Shown piece after piece: positions 22,920-35,006 of a stretch of 64,000 nucleotides of DNA (positions within the stretch are counted from its first letter, which is position 1; every line of letters begins with the position of its first letter). The notes under the pieces were generated by a model. It was not told where the DNA came from and ran no database searches. It saw only the letters and a program-made list of their open reading frames with translations. This DNA is from Ahaetulla prasina (lineage: Eukaryota > Chordata > Lepidosauria > Squamata > Colubridae). Where the stretch lies: positions 263,843,958 through 263,907,957 of the forward strand of contig NC_080540.1 of the NCBI RefSeq assembly GCF_028640845.1, given 5' to 3'. A program made the translations under genes and the position numbers.

Positions 22920-25900
22920 ATGTTTAACGGTTCTTAGATTATTCACAGCACAAGTAAAATCAAGCAAGTTGGTGCTTGAACTTGTCATCCAGCCCAGACT
23001 TGGGGCCTCTTTGCAATAAGCTGATCATCATTAGTAGGTGACCAGCATTGTTTTAAACTGAGTTTTCTGTTATTTTAAAAGCTATTGCAAGGCTGATCTG
23101 AAAGCTGTACAGCACCACTGTACAAATACATATAGCAAGAATGAATGTTGGTTAAAACTAAGCTTGAGCTGAAGCAACAAAAGGCACTGTTGAAGGCCCA
23201 GCTGCAGTGTGTATATCTACAGTATGTGGAATCACCGGGATAATGAAACTGCTGACATTCAGCTATCATGGCATTATTGTCTGCATTTCTTCCCTCCATC
23301 AAAACATTCAAGGGTACTTTTATAAGAACCACAAAGAACCAGTCAATTGATACATTACACTTCATGCAAATGCAAAATGCAAGCTTGTTTAGCACAGCGA
23401 TACAATCTAGCATTTACTCATTAGCTGAACCATTGAAATTACAACTTGGCAAATCCCACTTCTAACAACTTAGATGTACTTGTTTAGTGCAAACATTTAG
23501 ATTTCTTTTTCTTTTTCCCCCAAGTTTTGCACAGTCTTTTCCAACTGAAAGAATGTAATCTGCATTTTAATGTTAGGGTGTTTGTAGCCTTCTTAAAAAT
23601 TGCCTGGGAAGATTCAAACCATATAGGATTCACGAATGTTTACAGGTGGAAAGTGCTTGATTAGATACTTAGATAAATATATAGATTCAAGAATGGAAAG
23701 ATATTTATTTTGACCAAGCACACCATAGAAATCCAATTGGTTGGAAGTAAAATAATAGTCTACAGTGAAAAAAAAATTTAAAAAATAAACATAAGTTAAG
23801 ATAATTAAAGACATAGTAGAAAATCATGTTGATGTAGAAAATAGAATGTTTTTCTATTCAGCACTTGTGCAAAAGATCCAAAGATATTTTAGAAGGTTTC
23901 AATACATACAGAAGCTACATTTCTATAACCAGTTATTTATAAAAAGAAAGAATGTGAGCAAAAATGTAATTAACTTTGAGAAAGCATGAAGATAACTTCA
24001 TAGTTTATATTCGCATTCTAGTTCTTAATGTATATGAAATGCAAAACAGAAGAAATGCTTATTTGATCAACTTTTTTATGACAGCTGTGAACGAAGTCTT
24101 ATTTGGTTAACTCTCAAGAGACTTTGACTCTCTTTGACTGTTTTTAATGCCAGTTACTTATTTAACAGAAATAAATCTGACCCCAAGAAAATGCATCACT
24201 TTTTACTTTATATCACAACATTACACCGCCCGTTGAAAGTAAGAAATTTTAGTCTTTAACAGATATATTTGGAAATAAGTCTCCGTAAACTCAATACTAC
24301 AGCTGCATAAAGTTTTAATGCCGTTTGGATTGAATTATCAACTAAGTTTAAGATTGCAGTATAATTATTGTGTCTGAAAATTGTGTTTTAACACCTGTGT
24401 GTATGTAGAATTACTTTTTTGTATAATTTTTTATGACATGTACTAAAAAGACCACAAAATGAACTTTTTATTATCAAAAATGAGCAATAGGGAAAAACAA
24501 CAAAAAACCCAAAACACAGATGCATAAAATGAAACCACAATCACAACCTTCCTCATATATTTTCTTATGGTGTGTTTCAACTTTGGTGAGCCGACTGCTC
24601 CTCCAAAGTCTGTAAAGTTGTTGAGAGAGTCCCCAAGGGGAGCAATTACTGTTAATTATTATCAGGAGTATTTGCAGGCAGGGTCAAAAAGTCAAGATGG
24701 CAGCCACAACAGTGTGATCAAAGTATGCCTATAGTAAGTATGCCTAAGATTGGCTTCTTAGTCACATTGCAGAAAGTTGAAACAAATGATATTAAGTTTG
24801 AAGTTTGTTCTGTGTTAATATGGGCTACAATGGTACTAATTTTAAAAGCACATAGATATGATGCACATATGAGCAGACGTAATTAGAGAAAACGGCTTTG
24901 TAACCTTATTGACCTTTTGTTGCCAAATACTATAAGATCCATGATATGAAAGCCAGTGGATTTCTGTAATGTTTAACTACAAAATGATATTAAGTAAAAG
25001 TAAAAAAAAAAGATAAAATTAAAGTTCAAGGAATTAATATGTTTTGGCAAATTTAAATTTATAATGGAATTACTATTATCACGATACCTGAGCTATCGCA
25101 GATATTACTAAACTTTCATTCTAAGGCATGCTTCCTAAGGATGTTAAAATTGTAACTGTACAACATCCAATGTGCAATAGTTGTCTGCTCCTTTCAAAAC
25201 TGTTTAGCAAGGAGAATCGAAAAATAACTGATAATTCAGGAGTCAAACAAAAACACTGTCTTTCTCAGCTAGGCATTATTTTTATGTGCATAACCTCCAC
25301 ACTATTATATGCTGTAATCTAAAATATCTAGTTTCTCAACCTAATAGGTGTTTGTAGCTGCAATATGGAAGAGTCTTCAGTCTATCTATAAAAGAGTATA
25401 CAAACACTCTTTCAAAAAGCTGAATCAAATTAATCTTGCTCTAAAACTGCTTTAGAGTAGCTGAGCACATCTAAACTATAAAGAACAACAGTTTTGTAGC
25501 ATTTGGAGGACTAGCATTTACTAAAGAAGAATCTATCCACTTATTGGGATACTTTTCTCTATTAGAAAGCTTGCATGTTATATAATAACTTTCCTATGCA
25601 TATTTATTCAAAAGTAGATGCACTGGTTCTCTAGAAGTAACTTTGTAGTAAGTATATTTAGGGATACACCTTTATCTTTAGGAAACATTTATCCTTATGT
25701 AGGATTTTTAAATGGCAAATAACTACTACAGTTAATTAAACAGAGAAATAAATCTGGCTTCACAGACAAACCTATTCCATTCCTCAATTTGCTAAAACAT
25801 GAGTGGAGACAACCTTTTTCAGGCTCCATGTCAATTCTAAGCCATTCACAGCTTTTTTTTAAATAACGTCAACTAACAATCCTGTTGCAAATTTCAGATT

Positions 25901-27870
25901 ATTTCAAGTATACAAAAGTTGATCATCCATGTGTCCAGATGTGACTGTTGTGCACCAAAAAAGAGACAATGGTAGCCATGCTCATGAAATCAAAGCCTTG
26001 CCACTTTTTGTGACACATATAAAAAATACATTTTGCTCATAGACTTAAACTTTATTTTTAAGCCCCTTCTGTGGATACTTCTGCGTAGGCCAATACTTCC
26101 TAGGCGTCTGCAGGTAGGGATAGCAAAGGAGCCATCTTTTAAATTGTGAATGATTGAAGTCAACAGTAGTGAGGATGAATAATGGAATGATCCCATATAG
26201 GATGAGCATGGGTTTCTGTGGTTATATAGGAAGTCTAAACAATAGGATACCCTTGATGGATTACTGATTATATTTCTATCTAGTAAACCCATTAACGTTG
26301 TCAATATTACTGCAGAAAGATCAAGTAACTGGAATTATAGAAATCAATCTTTGGGGGCAGAATTTCTAACTCATTAGTCTGGATTTTTATTTGTAACTAA
26401 AGTAGATAATGATCTTCAAAATTAAACCTTTTAATGACAGTTTCTGATTCTCCTGAAAAATATGAATAATCCAGACTAAATTGCACAAAAATTAATTATT
26501 GTTAGTACCAATAAATTAGGGTAAGATTAGTGTGATATGCTGGCTAAAAACACTGTGATTTTCATACGCTCCCTATCTCTGAAATTCCCCAATATGGAAT
26601 ACCTATGGGTGCCAGTTTGATGCCTGGGATAACAAGGGATAGTAGATAATAGTCTTTGGGAGTGGAAACTAAGAAGTACCAGTTAATATTTTGGCAAAAT
26701 GATGCTTTATCAATCTTCTTTAACAGATATTTTTGCAAATAAGCAAAGGAGCCATTTTGAAAAAGGACTTGTAACATATTCTATTGGAGGTGTATTTAGC
26801 TTTATATTTGACTGTCTTTCAAATTGTGGAAATAGCTTACTTGGTCAAACAAGCATAATGCTGTTGATTAATATGGTCTTCTTATGCACAATATATATGC
26901 ATGCCTCACGTCTCCTATTTTGCTATCTAAATATGCTATTTTTAATCTTTTACATTATTCAGGAGCAACTTCTTTATCATTTGTAGAAAATAAATGCTAT
27001 AATATACAGTCCAGTTTTCAATACATACCAGATTAGTTTCCACAGCCTAGTGGCCTCTACAATATTATTGCATTTCCCAAAATGTTACTTTACATACCAA
27101 ATGCATGCTGGTTTTGTCCCATTAAAGTAAACTAAAAGTTCATGGAGTTAAATATTTATAGTGAACATCTGAGTTTTGGACAACTCGCAAAGATTATTAT
27201 AATTATTAGCATTATATTACTTTTTTTTACTTATACTATAATCAGATACTGCTTGCTTGGAGAGAATTAAGAGAATAAGATCAGCCAGGAAGGATCAATT
27301 ATTCAAAGTAGATAGGCAGCTGGAGAAATTGTCACTCTAACACCCACAGTCTATCTTGCAACTTCTTTTAACACAGTGAAGGGGGGATCTTAATCTTTTG
27401 TTTGTTTTTTTAAAAAACTTCTATCCTTACTTCTCAAAAGTGAACTCATGGCAGCTGATCTTTCGAGGTTTAAAAACAATAGTTAAAAGTAAAGGAAGTC
27501 TGTTTAGTTACTGTCCATATCCTGTTTGATATAAAAAATTAATGATATAAAATTATTAATACACTTGAATATTAACACTATTATATAAATGTCAGATCGG
27601 GACTAAGAGGTTTCTGTTTTCTACTTAATATCAGTCCTTCAAAGCATGCTTTTTGTTAGAAGTTATACAAACAAAAGATTTCATTAAAATGTTTGAGGCG
27701 CTACATCCAATTTGTTTCTTTTACTTTATAGAAATGGCAATACCTGAAATGATACTTCCTTTAATTAAAATTAGTTGATTTTAAATTAAAGTGGATGTAT
27801 TTTTTAAAAATGTATATGTGCGTATGTGAAATCAGAAATAGAAACTGATTTGACAACTTTTATATTTTAA
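22920..27870. other. Long unique AT-rich stretch, no gene seen
   Basis: Almost no transposon-like sequence over 5 kb apart from a possible hAT fragment at 25935-25990. The frames on either strand lack known domains. In this window such repeat-poor stretches contrast with the dense repeats on either side. Confidence 0.5.
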
Positions 27871-27879
27871 GGCTTTTTT

Positions 27880-29060
27880 TTTTATTATCAGCTTGGTGAA
27901 GCTTACTAAAAGAGACACTTCTTTTCACGTCCCACTCTTGGCACCTCAGGGTTCTCTTTTAGCCATATCAGCCTAATGGAATTAAGGCTGACATGTTTCA
28001 AGTCCATTCCTTTGTAAAAGGAATGCAAAACAAAGTCTTAGATTTCTTCTTTTAAAAAACCAAATAGTAACAACAACAACAACAACAACTCCCTTGAGCC
28101 TTCAGTGACTTAAAAATTTTCCTTGATCCTTTTACACATCTGTATAAAGACCATTAAAAAGGGAGCACAACAGAATAAATCAACTCAGCTCTAAAATCTA
28201 TTGCAGCACATTCAATGATGGAGCCTTACTGAACGGGAGTGTGACCCTGTGGCTTCTTGCAGTTTGAAGCTAATTGCTTTGGTCAGGATGGGAACGTCTG
28301 GAGGTCCACTGCAGTGTCCCACCAGCAAGGCTTCAGTAACTGAGCTGGCTGGCAGAGCATGAGCCCACTTTGTAGCGACACAGCAGGCTTAGACACCACC
28401 TATTCTGCTTTCGAAACTGTCATGCATAACAACTTTATTGTGCTAAATTGAACTTGAAAGCAACCAAAGGCTATGAGAAGGCTATGAGAAAAGCATGCTG
28501 TCAGTGCTGGCAAAGGCTGACCTGGAGAGTGGGCTCAGAGACAGGAGAATAAAAGATCAGGGCCCATGAACACAGCATATTGTTTCATTTTAAAGCATGA
28601 TTCCCATACCCAAGAAAGTAGTAAATGTGATGTAAATTTATTTAAATAGATTCCACTACTAAAAAGTTTGCCAGCCGCTCTTATCCAACTTTCCCAGCTT
28701 CCTGATTCGTTACATACAGTGGGAATATAATGACATATAGCCATCATTGTAACAGCTTCTTTGCAAAGGCACAATGATGATTAATAGCTAGCAGCAAATT
28801 TTCACATGGGCTCTAAAGCACTATAGTACTAAGCAGCTAAACACTCCCAAATCCCCCTTTTCTGTTTTTCTGAAAAGTCCTCTACTTGTACCTTGCAGTT
28901 ATGAACAAAGCCTATCTTAATTCCAATCAGCTTTTCGCCATTCAAAGAGATCTTCTCTTTTTCATAATTGATTCATGTGCATTTTTAGTCCTTCAACACG
29001 CCTGAGCTATTTTTCTCCTTTTCTGTGTACTTTTCAGCTAAGCAGAATCATTTAAGCCAT
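27880..29060. other. Repeat-free block with GC-richer parts, candidate conserved DNA
   Basis: Apart from an (AAC)n at 28069-28089 the block is unique in the window. The part at about 28200-28420 is clearly richer in G+C than the neighbouring DNA and free of microsatellites. This is the pattern of conserved non-coding elements, but conservation itself cannot be seen from one genome. Confidence 0.3.
28069..28089 (+). repeat. (AAC)n microsatellite
   Basis: Seven perfect AAC units. Confidence 0.9.
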
Positions 29061-32000
29061 AATTTGTTTTTCAAAAGTCATGAATAGATTTTTCAATTAG
29101 TTCAAGTTTAGGTTTTTTGTTTTTTTTTTGTAAAGTAGGGTAATGCAAAACTGAAGAAAATAACTCTACTTCCTGAGGTCTTTGAAATGGGTTGCCTTCA
29201 GGGTCTGAGGCAGGAGCTCACACTAAAATTCTTGCAAAGATAAGTCAAGGATTTGAGAGCAACAATAATACTAGTTCTGCTTAGTATACTGGTTCTTATT
29301 CCCAGGAAAAGCTTAGCTGAAAAGGCAGACTAGAGAGCTTCTTTATTTTTCTAACACTTTGGGAAATGTTAGCTTAATAGACAAAAACAAATTTGAAGGT
29401 ATTTTAGGTTTGTGTGTTTTTTATACCTTTAAAAATAGAACAAGACTGCCCTATTATTTCAGAATTACTTGATTTTCTGCAGCTAGTCAGTTTGCATAGA
29501 AATTATGTGTCATACAGTACAACCAAAGTCCACATTTTGCACTCAGATTTAGATGCTTTTCATATTTGTAATAATTCTGTTTGGGGAGCTATTTTGTTGT
29601 TATAGCTGCATGAGAAATGCAATCTTTTCTGAGTTGTGTTTTCAATCTATTCACCATTAACAAAAACATTGTAGCTAATATAGCTTGGGGATTATTGTTG
29701 CCTAAGTGTTATCATACATTCTTGATATTAAAATGCAAATAATTTTAAGTATACTAGATTTTAGATTCTTTCTTACATCTATGTTGAGCAGCACTATAAA
29801 TATACTGTCAATTAATTTAAGAGTGATTTTATAGTAGATTACTGCGTGAGATGCTGTTGAGTCAACAGAAAAGTTAAAATAAGTATATTTTTAGGTGTAA
29901 GGTTATTATCCTAACTACAGTGATTTAATCATGAGTTACTTTTGAACCATTGCGAATTACTATGGAGAAAATGACGTTAAGTTGTTCAAATTAATTTGAA
30001 TTTGAACCATTCTATTATATTGTTTTTAATACCATTAAGAAGCAGATCAATGAAACAGAAATGCTCAATGGTTATTTTATATGGCTATAACATAAAGGAT
30101 GAGTATTTTCCAGGCAATCTATTTGAGAATGCAAACCTCAAATCAAATCTTTATTATGGTCATAGACTAGTACATAACCTAGGCAGTGCATTTCCCCAAC
30201 TTTGGCTTATTTGAGTGACTCTCTCTCAAGCATTTCTAAGTCTTTTTTTTTTTTAAAAAAAGGACTGAATTTCAGTGCCATTTTTTTCTAATTCAGTTTA
30301 GGTTATTTGTCCTATTTATAAAGTCCTGAAATTTTTTCGATCTAACTATCTGAAGATAGACCTTTTCTCATACAGCCAATTTATGATCTAAGATCTTTGT
30401 ATGAGCTCCTATTTTGCATTCTTATCTTTCCAGGGATGCTAAGAATAAGCAGCTGAATTCTTAAATGAGTTTGGATTCTGGAATGGCGTCTTCAAAGAGG
30501 TAAACCTGGACATTATGAGATTCTGATAGCACCTTAATACTTTTGTAGTCGACATTTTAGAGGATTATGTTGCATCATTCCATCGTCTGTGCTTTTATTT
30601 ATTTTACACGGCATAGTGTGTACTGTATTCATATTTAGTTGAAGCAATTATACATAATATTACATACCACAATGGAAGCCACTGGATGCAGAACTCTTAC
30701 AAATTTAAAGAAGGAACTTCATCTTCTTCCTCATCCATCTCAAGGATCTGACAGTCAAAAATATCAGAGAACTACAACAAAAATAAAAATAGTTGCACAC
30801 ATTTAAGATGTGCAATTTTAAATTGAATTTAAGAAAAAAAGTGCTATACAATGAGAAATTGTGTCTAAATAGCAATTCTTTCAGAGAAGCTTCTTTTAAA
30901 GCAGCACTTAACTGTATCCTCCAAATTATTTTAATACAGTTCCTTCTGATTAATACTAGTGATGAAAGGAAATAGGCCTAGGGGATATACGATATGCCAT
31001 GTAATATAAATGCTCAAAGAAATCAGAACCAGCTTTTTAGCTGCAACCACAATTGTGTCATGACATTTGCTTCACTGAGAGACGTTGTATTTGTAGACAG
31101 CTTTCTCAAGTTTATATTATCATCTCTAGTCCATCATTTTTGTTTCATTTAAATTGCTCAGAATATAATGCTCAGAATTGCATTTTCTTATACATTGTAG
31201 AATTTAGTCATTAAATATAAAATACTATCTCACCCATAGAAACAAAATTCTAAAACTGCATATAAATGAGTGTAAAATGTTCATTGGTATGTATCCAAAA
31301 TTTCTCAGACAAAGTAACAAACCTAAATTATGTCCCAAGGTATCATATTTTGCATTCAGAGCTCTGAGATCATTCCACAGGATGTAAAATCTTATATAGC
31401 TAAAGGAGTCCCCAATGAATGCATACTGAAAAGACCAATGAAGGTAGTTGGCTACAGTATATGCGTACATTCTTGATGTTTTTCTAGTGTTGAATATGTG
31501 AATAACTCATATAAGTTATTCTTATATTAACTCACAGACTTAAGGCACATACCCGTATAAGGATAAAGCAATAATTGATAAGTGCATTACTTCATTTTTC
31601 TTAAAAGAAAATAAAAATTAATAGTTATTTCAGCTTTGAATGGAATACACCCTTAAAATGCACACTGGGCTTCAGTTTTGATAATATAATTTATTCACTA
31701 AAACTTACATGAAGATTAAAAGAATGTAGGCCTTCCCAAGCTAATATCCTTCAGATATGTTAGCACACCAGCTCCAAGAATCCAATATTAGCACGACTGT
31801 AAATTTATATACATATTTCCTCAGTGTAGTCTTCCTCATAGGGACCAAGTTGGATGAGAATAATATATAACCTCAAAATATTAATAAGGTATTTCTTATA
31901 TTGAATGATTCCATCAAAAATATCCAAGTGAAATAGGAAAATGTGTACAGCTGTAAAAAATGTGTTGCTTATTATATATGTGAAGACTACTGTCTGGACA

Positions 32001-32138
32001 ATGATTAACAATCATGAGAAAGTTGTATATTGGAAGGCAATGAATTAAACATCTGTAAATGCTTAAGTAGGATTATTCAGGTTAATGAGTTTTGCTGATG
32101 AAGTTATGTCAGTAATTCTACACATTCATTAGTCAAAC
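29061..32138. other. Unique AT-rich DNA, no gene seen
   Basis: No recognisable gene or mobile element. Confidence 0.5.
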
Positions 32139-32320
32139 CAATTTATTTATTTATTTATATTTCATATTTCTAAACCATCCATCTCCTTCAAAGAGGGTTC
32201 TATTTTTAGCCTGATTTTATTATTTGATAAGTAACTTAAGATGGAGAATATACATAATACTTCCTCCTCCTCCTATTTTCCACATAACAATAACCATGCA
32301 AGGTGGATTGGGCTGAGAGA
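32139..32320 (-). mobile_element. Antisense SINE fragment merging into a microsatellite
   Basis: The stretch resembles the 3' half of the minus-strand SINEs at 46057 and 53490: an A/T-rich tail, 'taagtaactta', 'cctcctattttcc' and 'ggtggattgggctgagagag'. The tRNA-like head is missing and the GAGAGA of the SINE continues into the compound repeat at 32321. Confidence 0.55.
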
Positions 32321-32438
32321 GAGATATCATATGTGTGTATGTGTGTGTGTGTGTGTTTGTGTGTGTGTACACACACACACACACACACACAGAGATACTG
32401 AGAGAGAGAGATATCACACACACACACACACACACACA
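32321..32438. repeat. Compound (TG)n-(AC)n-(GA)n-(AC)n microsatellite
   Basis: A TG block (about 32331-32368) is followed at once by an AC block (32369-32391), so the two can pair as a long hairpin. A GA block and a second AC block (about 32416-32438) follow. Confidence 0.95.
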
Positions 32439-32521
32439 AATTAGAATCATCCTTTTATATTCAAGCAAGTAATGTTAAAGTAGAAAGACATCACACAGCC
32501 ATGATTTTCTCATTGGTAATA

Positions 32522-32911
32522 CAGGTAGTCCTTGACTTACAACAGTTCATTTAGTAACTGTTCAAAGGTTACAAAAGCATTGAAAAAAGTGACTTATAAC
32601 AATTTTTCACACTTACAACCTTTGTAGCATCTGCACAATCATGTGATCAAAATTCAGGTGCTTGGCAACTGGTTCATACTTATGACCGTTGCTATGTCCC
32701 AAGGTTATGTGATCACTTTTTGCGATCTTCTGACAAGAAAGTCAATGGGGCAGCCAGATTCACTTAACAACCGGGTTACTAACTTAACAACCTCAGTGAT
32801 TCACTTAACAACTATGGCAAGAAAGGTCGTAAAATGGGGTAAAACACATTTAACAAATGTTTCACTTAACAGAAATTTTGGGCTCTGTGGTTGTAAATCG
32901 GGGACTAACTG
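32522..32911. mobile_element. TA-flanked MITE with CAGGTAGTCC ends
   Basis: The left end 'caggtagtccttgacttaca' mirrors the right end 'tgtaaatcggggactaactg'. TA is present at 32520-32521 and 32912-32913. It has 390 bases with several internal 'cacttaacaa' repeats and no transposase. A related, older copy is at 43822-44270. Confidence 0.8.
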
Positions 32912-32913
32912 TA

Positions 32914-33927
32914 TATGGCTTTGAAATCATCTGGAAGCTTGAATGTAATATTGATATCTTTGAATTGTGAGAATAGAAAATACTACTGAGAATAACCTGG
33001 ACTGAAGGGAGAACAAATAAATTCCAAACAATAAGGATTGCTCACAGGAGTTACTGACAATAAAAAGCTTAAATATTTTGAATACCTAGTATGAAAATAA
33101 GATCACCGCAGATGGCTGGAAAAATTGAGGAAAACGTGGCCAAGGAAGACTATTTGGCTACATACTATAACTGTTGACATAAGCATGAGGTTATAAGAAC
33201 TCAAAGAAACAGCTACTGACAGTCCTGGTAAACTCCATTAAGTGTTTACCTCTGTCCCATTAGGTCAGAAAGAGAAGCAATTTAACTACTAAAGAACACA
33301 TACTGCCCACGGAGTCATATGGTCTCTGAAGTTTGATTACAGTGTGTCATTTACAGGATGGATTAAACAAATTTGGTTCACTAGTTATCTTTTATCTTCT
33401 CAACTCCCTTTTTTTGAGAGTTTATAAGTCATAGAAATTCCTTATTCAGGCAGGATATTTTTAAGGTAAGTGTTTCTATTATGGAAAAAATAGAACACGA
33501 AAGTTGTACACCTCCCTATTTCCCACCCCCTCACAAAGACATGGAAAAAACACATTACAACATACAATAACACTACAATAAAGTATATTACAGAATGTGT
33601 AAGCAGAAAAAATAACAGTGAAAATTTCTTGAAGAATTCCTAAAATTCCTAGGAGAAAAAGACTTTCTCTCAACACATATAAAATATAATATAGCCTCAG
33701 ACGTGCTTCTTTGGGGAAAAACTTCTACAGTCTGATCTTCTTTTGTTGGTTGGGGCACCTAGACAAGAGGTGATGACCTTATGGTACAGGGCTTAAGTTC
33801 AAGTAACATGTTTGGAATTATATGGGCTCTTAATTTTTAATTGTAGAAGGTGGAGATCAGTCATATTATTGTATCAATCAGTCCCTGTTAACAGACTAGA
33901 TGCCCTATTTAGACTACAGTTGTCCAG
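32914..33927. other. Unique DNA, no clear gene
   Basis: No supported feature. A short reading near 33070-33120 resembles part of a retrotransposon RT but is too decayed to call. Confidence 0.4.
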
Positions 33928-34200
33928 TTGGTCCTTGAGTGGTGCAGACTGCTAACACAGTCTGTTATTAACAACAACTGCCTGCAATTATTGCAGGTTC
34001 AAGTCCCACCAGGCCCAAGGTTGACTCAGCCTTCCATCCTTTATAAGGTAGGTAAAATGAGGACCCAGATTGTTGGGGGCAATAAGTTGACTTTGTATAT
34101 AATATACAAATAGGATGAAGACTATTGCTTAACATAGTGTAAGCCACCCTGAGTCTTCAGAGAAGGGTGGGGTATAAATGTAAATAAATAAAAAAAAATA
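33928..34200 (+). mobile_element. tRNA-derived SINE with LINE-like 3' tail
   Basis: The head has a tRNA-like A-box (gagtggtgcagactgctaac) and B-box (aggttcaagtcccacc), then the shared body 'aaggttgactcagccttcc' and 'cccagattgttgggggcaat'. Its tail, 'gccaccctgagtcttc' plus 'gggtggggtataaatgtaaa', is close to the 3' end of the L2-group LINE at 13470-13510. This suggests mobilisation by that kind of LINE. It ends in an A-rich run. Confidence 0.85.
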
Positions 34201-34223
34201 TTAAGACATAATCCAACACATAA

Positions 34224-34463
34224 CAGCAGTGGTGGTGCAGTGGTTAGAATCCAGTACTGCATGATTCTTCTGTTGACTGCTGGCTGCCTGCAATTTGGCA
34301 CTTCAAGTCTCACCAGCTCAAGGTTGACTCGGCCTTCCATCCTTCCGAGATCAGTAAACTGAGGACCCAGATTGTTGGGAGCAATATTCTGATTCTGTAA
34401 ACCGCTTAGAAAGGGCTGTAAAGCATTGTGAAGTAGTATATAAGTCTAAATGCTATTGCTATT
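34224..34463 (+). mobile_element. tRNA-derived SINE, second tail type
   Basis: Head and body match the SINE just upstream (ggtggtgcagtggttagaat; aaggttgactcggccttcc; cccagattgttgggagcaat). The 3' end differs: 'taaaccgcttagaaaggg', 'tataagtctaaatgctattg'. Other copies of this tail type are at 37807, 46352 (minus), 53308 (minus, partial) and 447. Confidence 0.87.
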
Positions 34464-34487
34464 AAGGGCTGCCTTATGCCATGTATA

Positions 34488-34834
34488 AGGATATGGTGGC
34501 TCAGTGTCTAAGATGCTGAGCTTGTTGATCGAAATGTTAGCAGTTCAGCAGTTTGAATCCCTAGTGGTGCATAATGGGGTGAGCTGTTACTTGTCCCAGC
34601 TTCTGCCAACTTAGTGTTTGAAAGCACGTAAAAAATTCAAGTAGATTAATAGGAAGCACCTTTGGTGGCAAGATAACAGTGTTCCGTGTGCCTCTGGTGT
34701 TTAGTCATGCTGGCCATATGACCACGAAGACGTCTTCGGACAGTGCTGGCTCTTCGGCTTTGAAACAGAGATGAGCACCACCCCTCAGAGTCGGGAACGA
34801 CTAGCACATATGTGTGAGGGAACCTTTACCTTTA
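34488..34834 (+). mobile_element. Sauria SINE, full length, with 16-bp target duplication
   Basis: Head: tRNA-like 'ggtggctcagtgtctaagat' and 'gcagtttgaatccctag'. Body: 'ttacttgtcccagcttctgc', 'cacctttggtggcaagataa', 'gaccacgaagacgtcttcgg'. Tail: 'gagtcgggaacgactagcac' and a short 'ctttac' repeat. The tail is the BovB-type end by which these SINEs use the BovB LINE machinery. The 16-base duplication 'ccttatgccatgtata' lies at 34472-34487 and 34835-34850. This family is restricted to squamates and is strong evidence for the type of organism. Confidence 0.95.
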
Positions 34835-35006
34835 CCTTATGCCATGTATACTTGAAATGACAAGGCAGCTATGACCACCTTGAATCTGTGAACCCAAGCA
34901 ATACAGGACCTACATATGTATTCCACAACATTTTCTGAAATCTGTACCACCAGACTGAATTTTGATATCACTACTAACATAGAGTTACATTTCTATTTCC
35001 TCATGG

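Noticed and set aside
33060..33140. Text resembling a reverse-transcriptase 'KYLGS.IT.DG' block.
   Set aside because: It needs several frame changes in 80 bases and has no supporting sequence around it.
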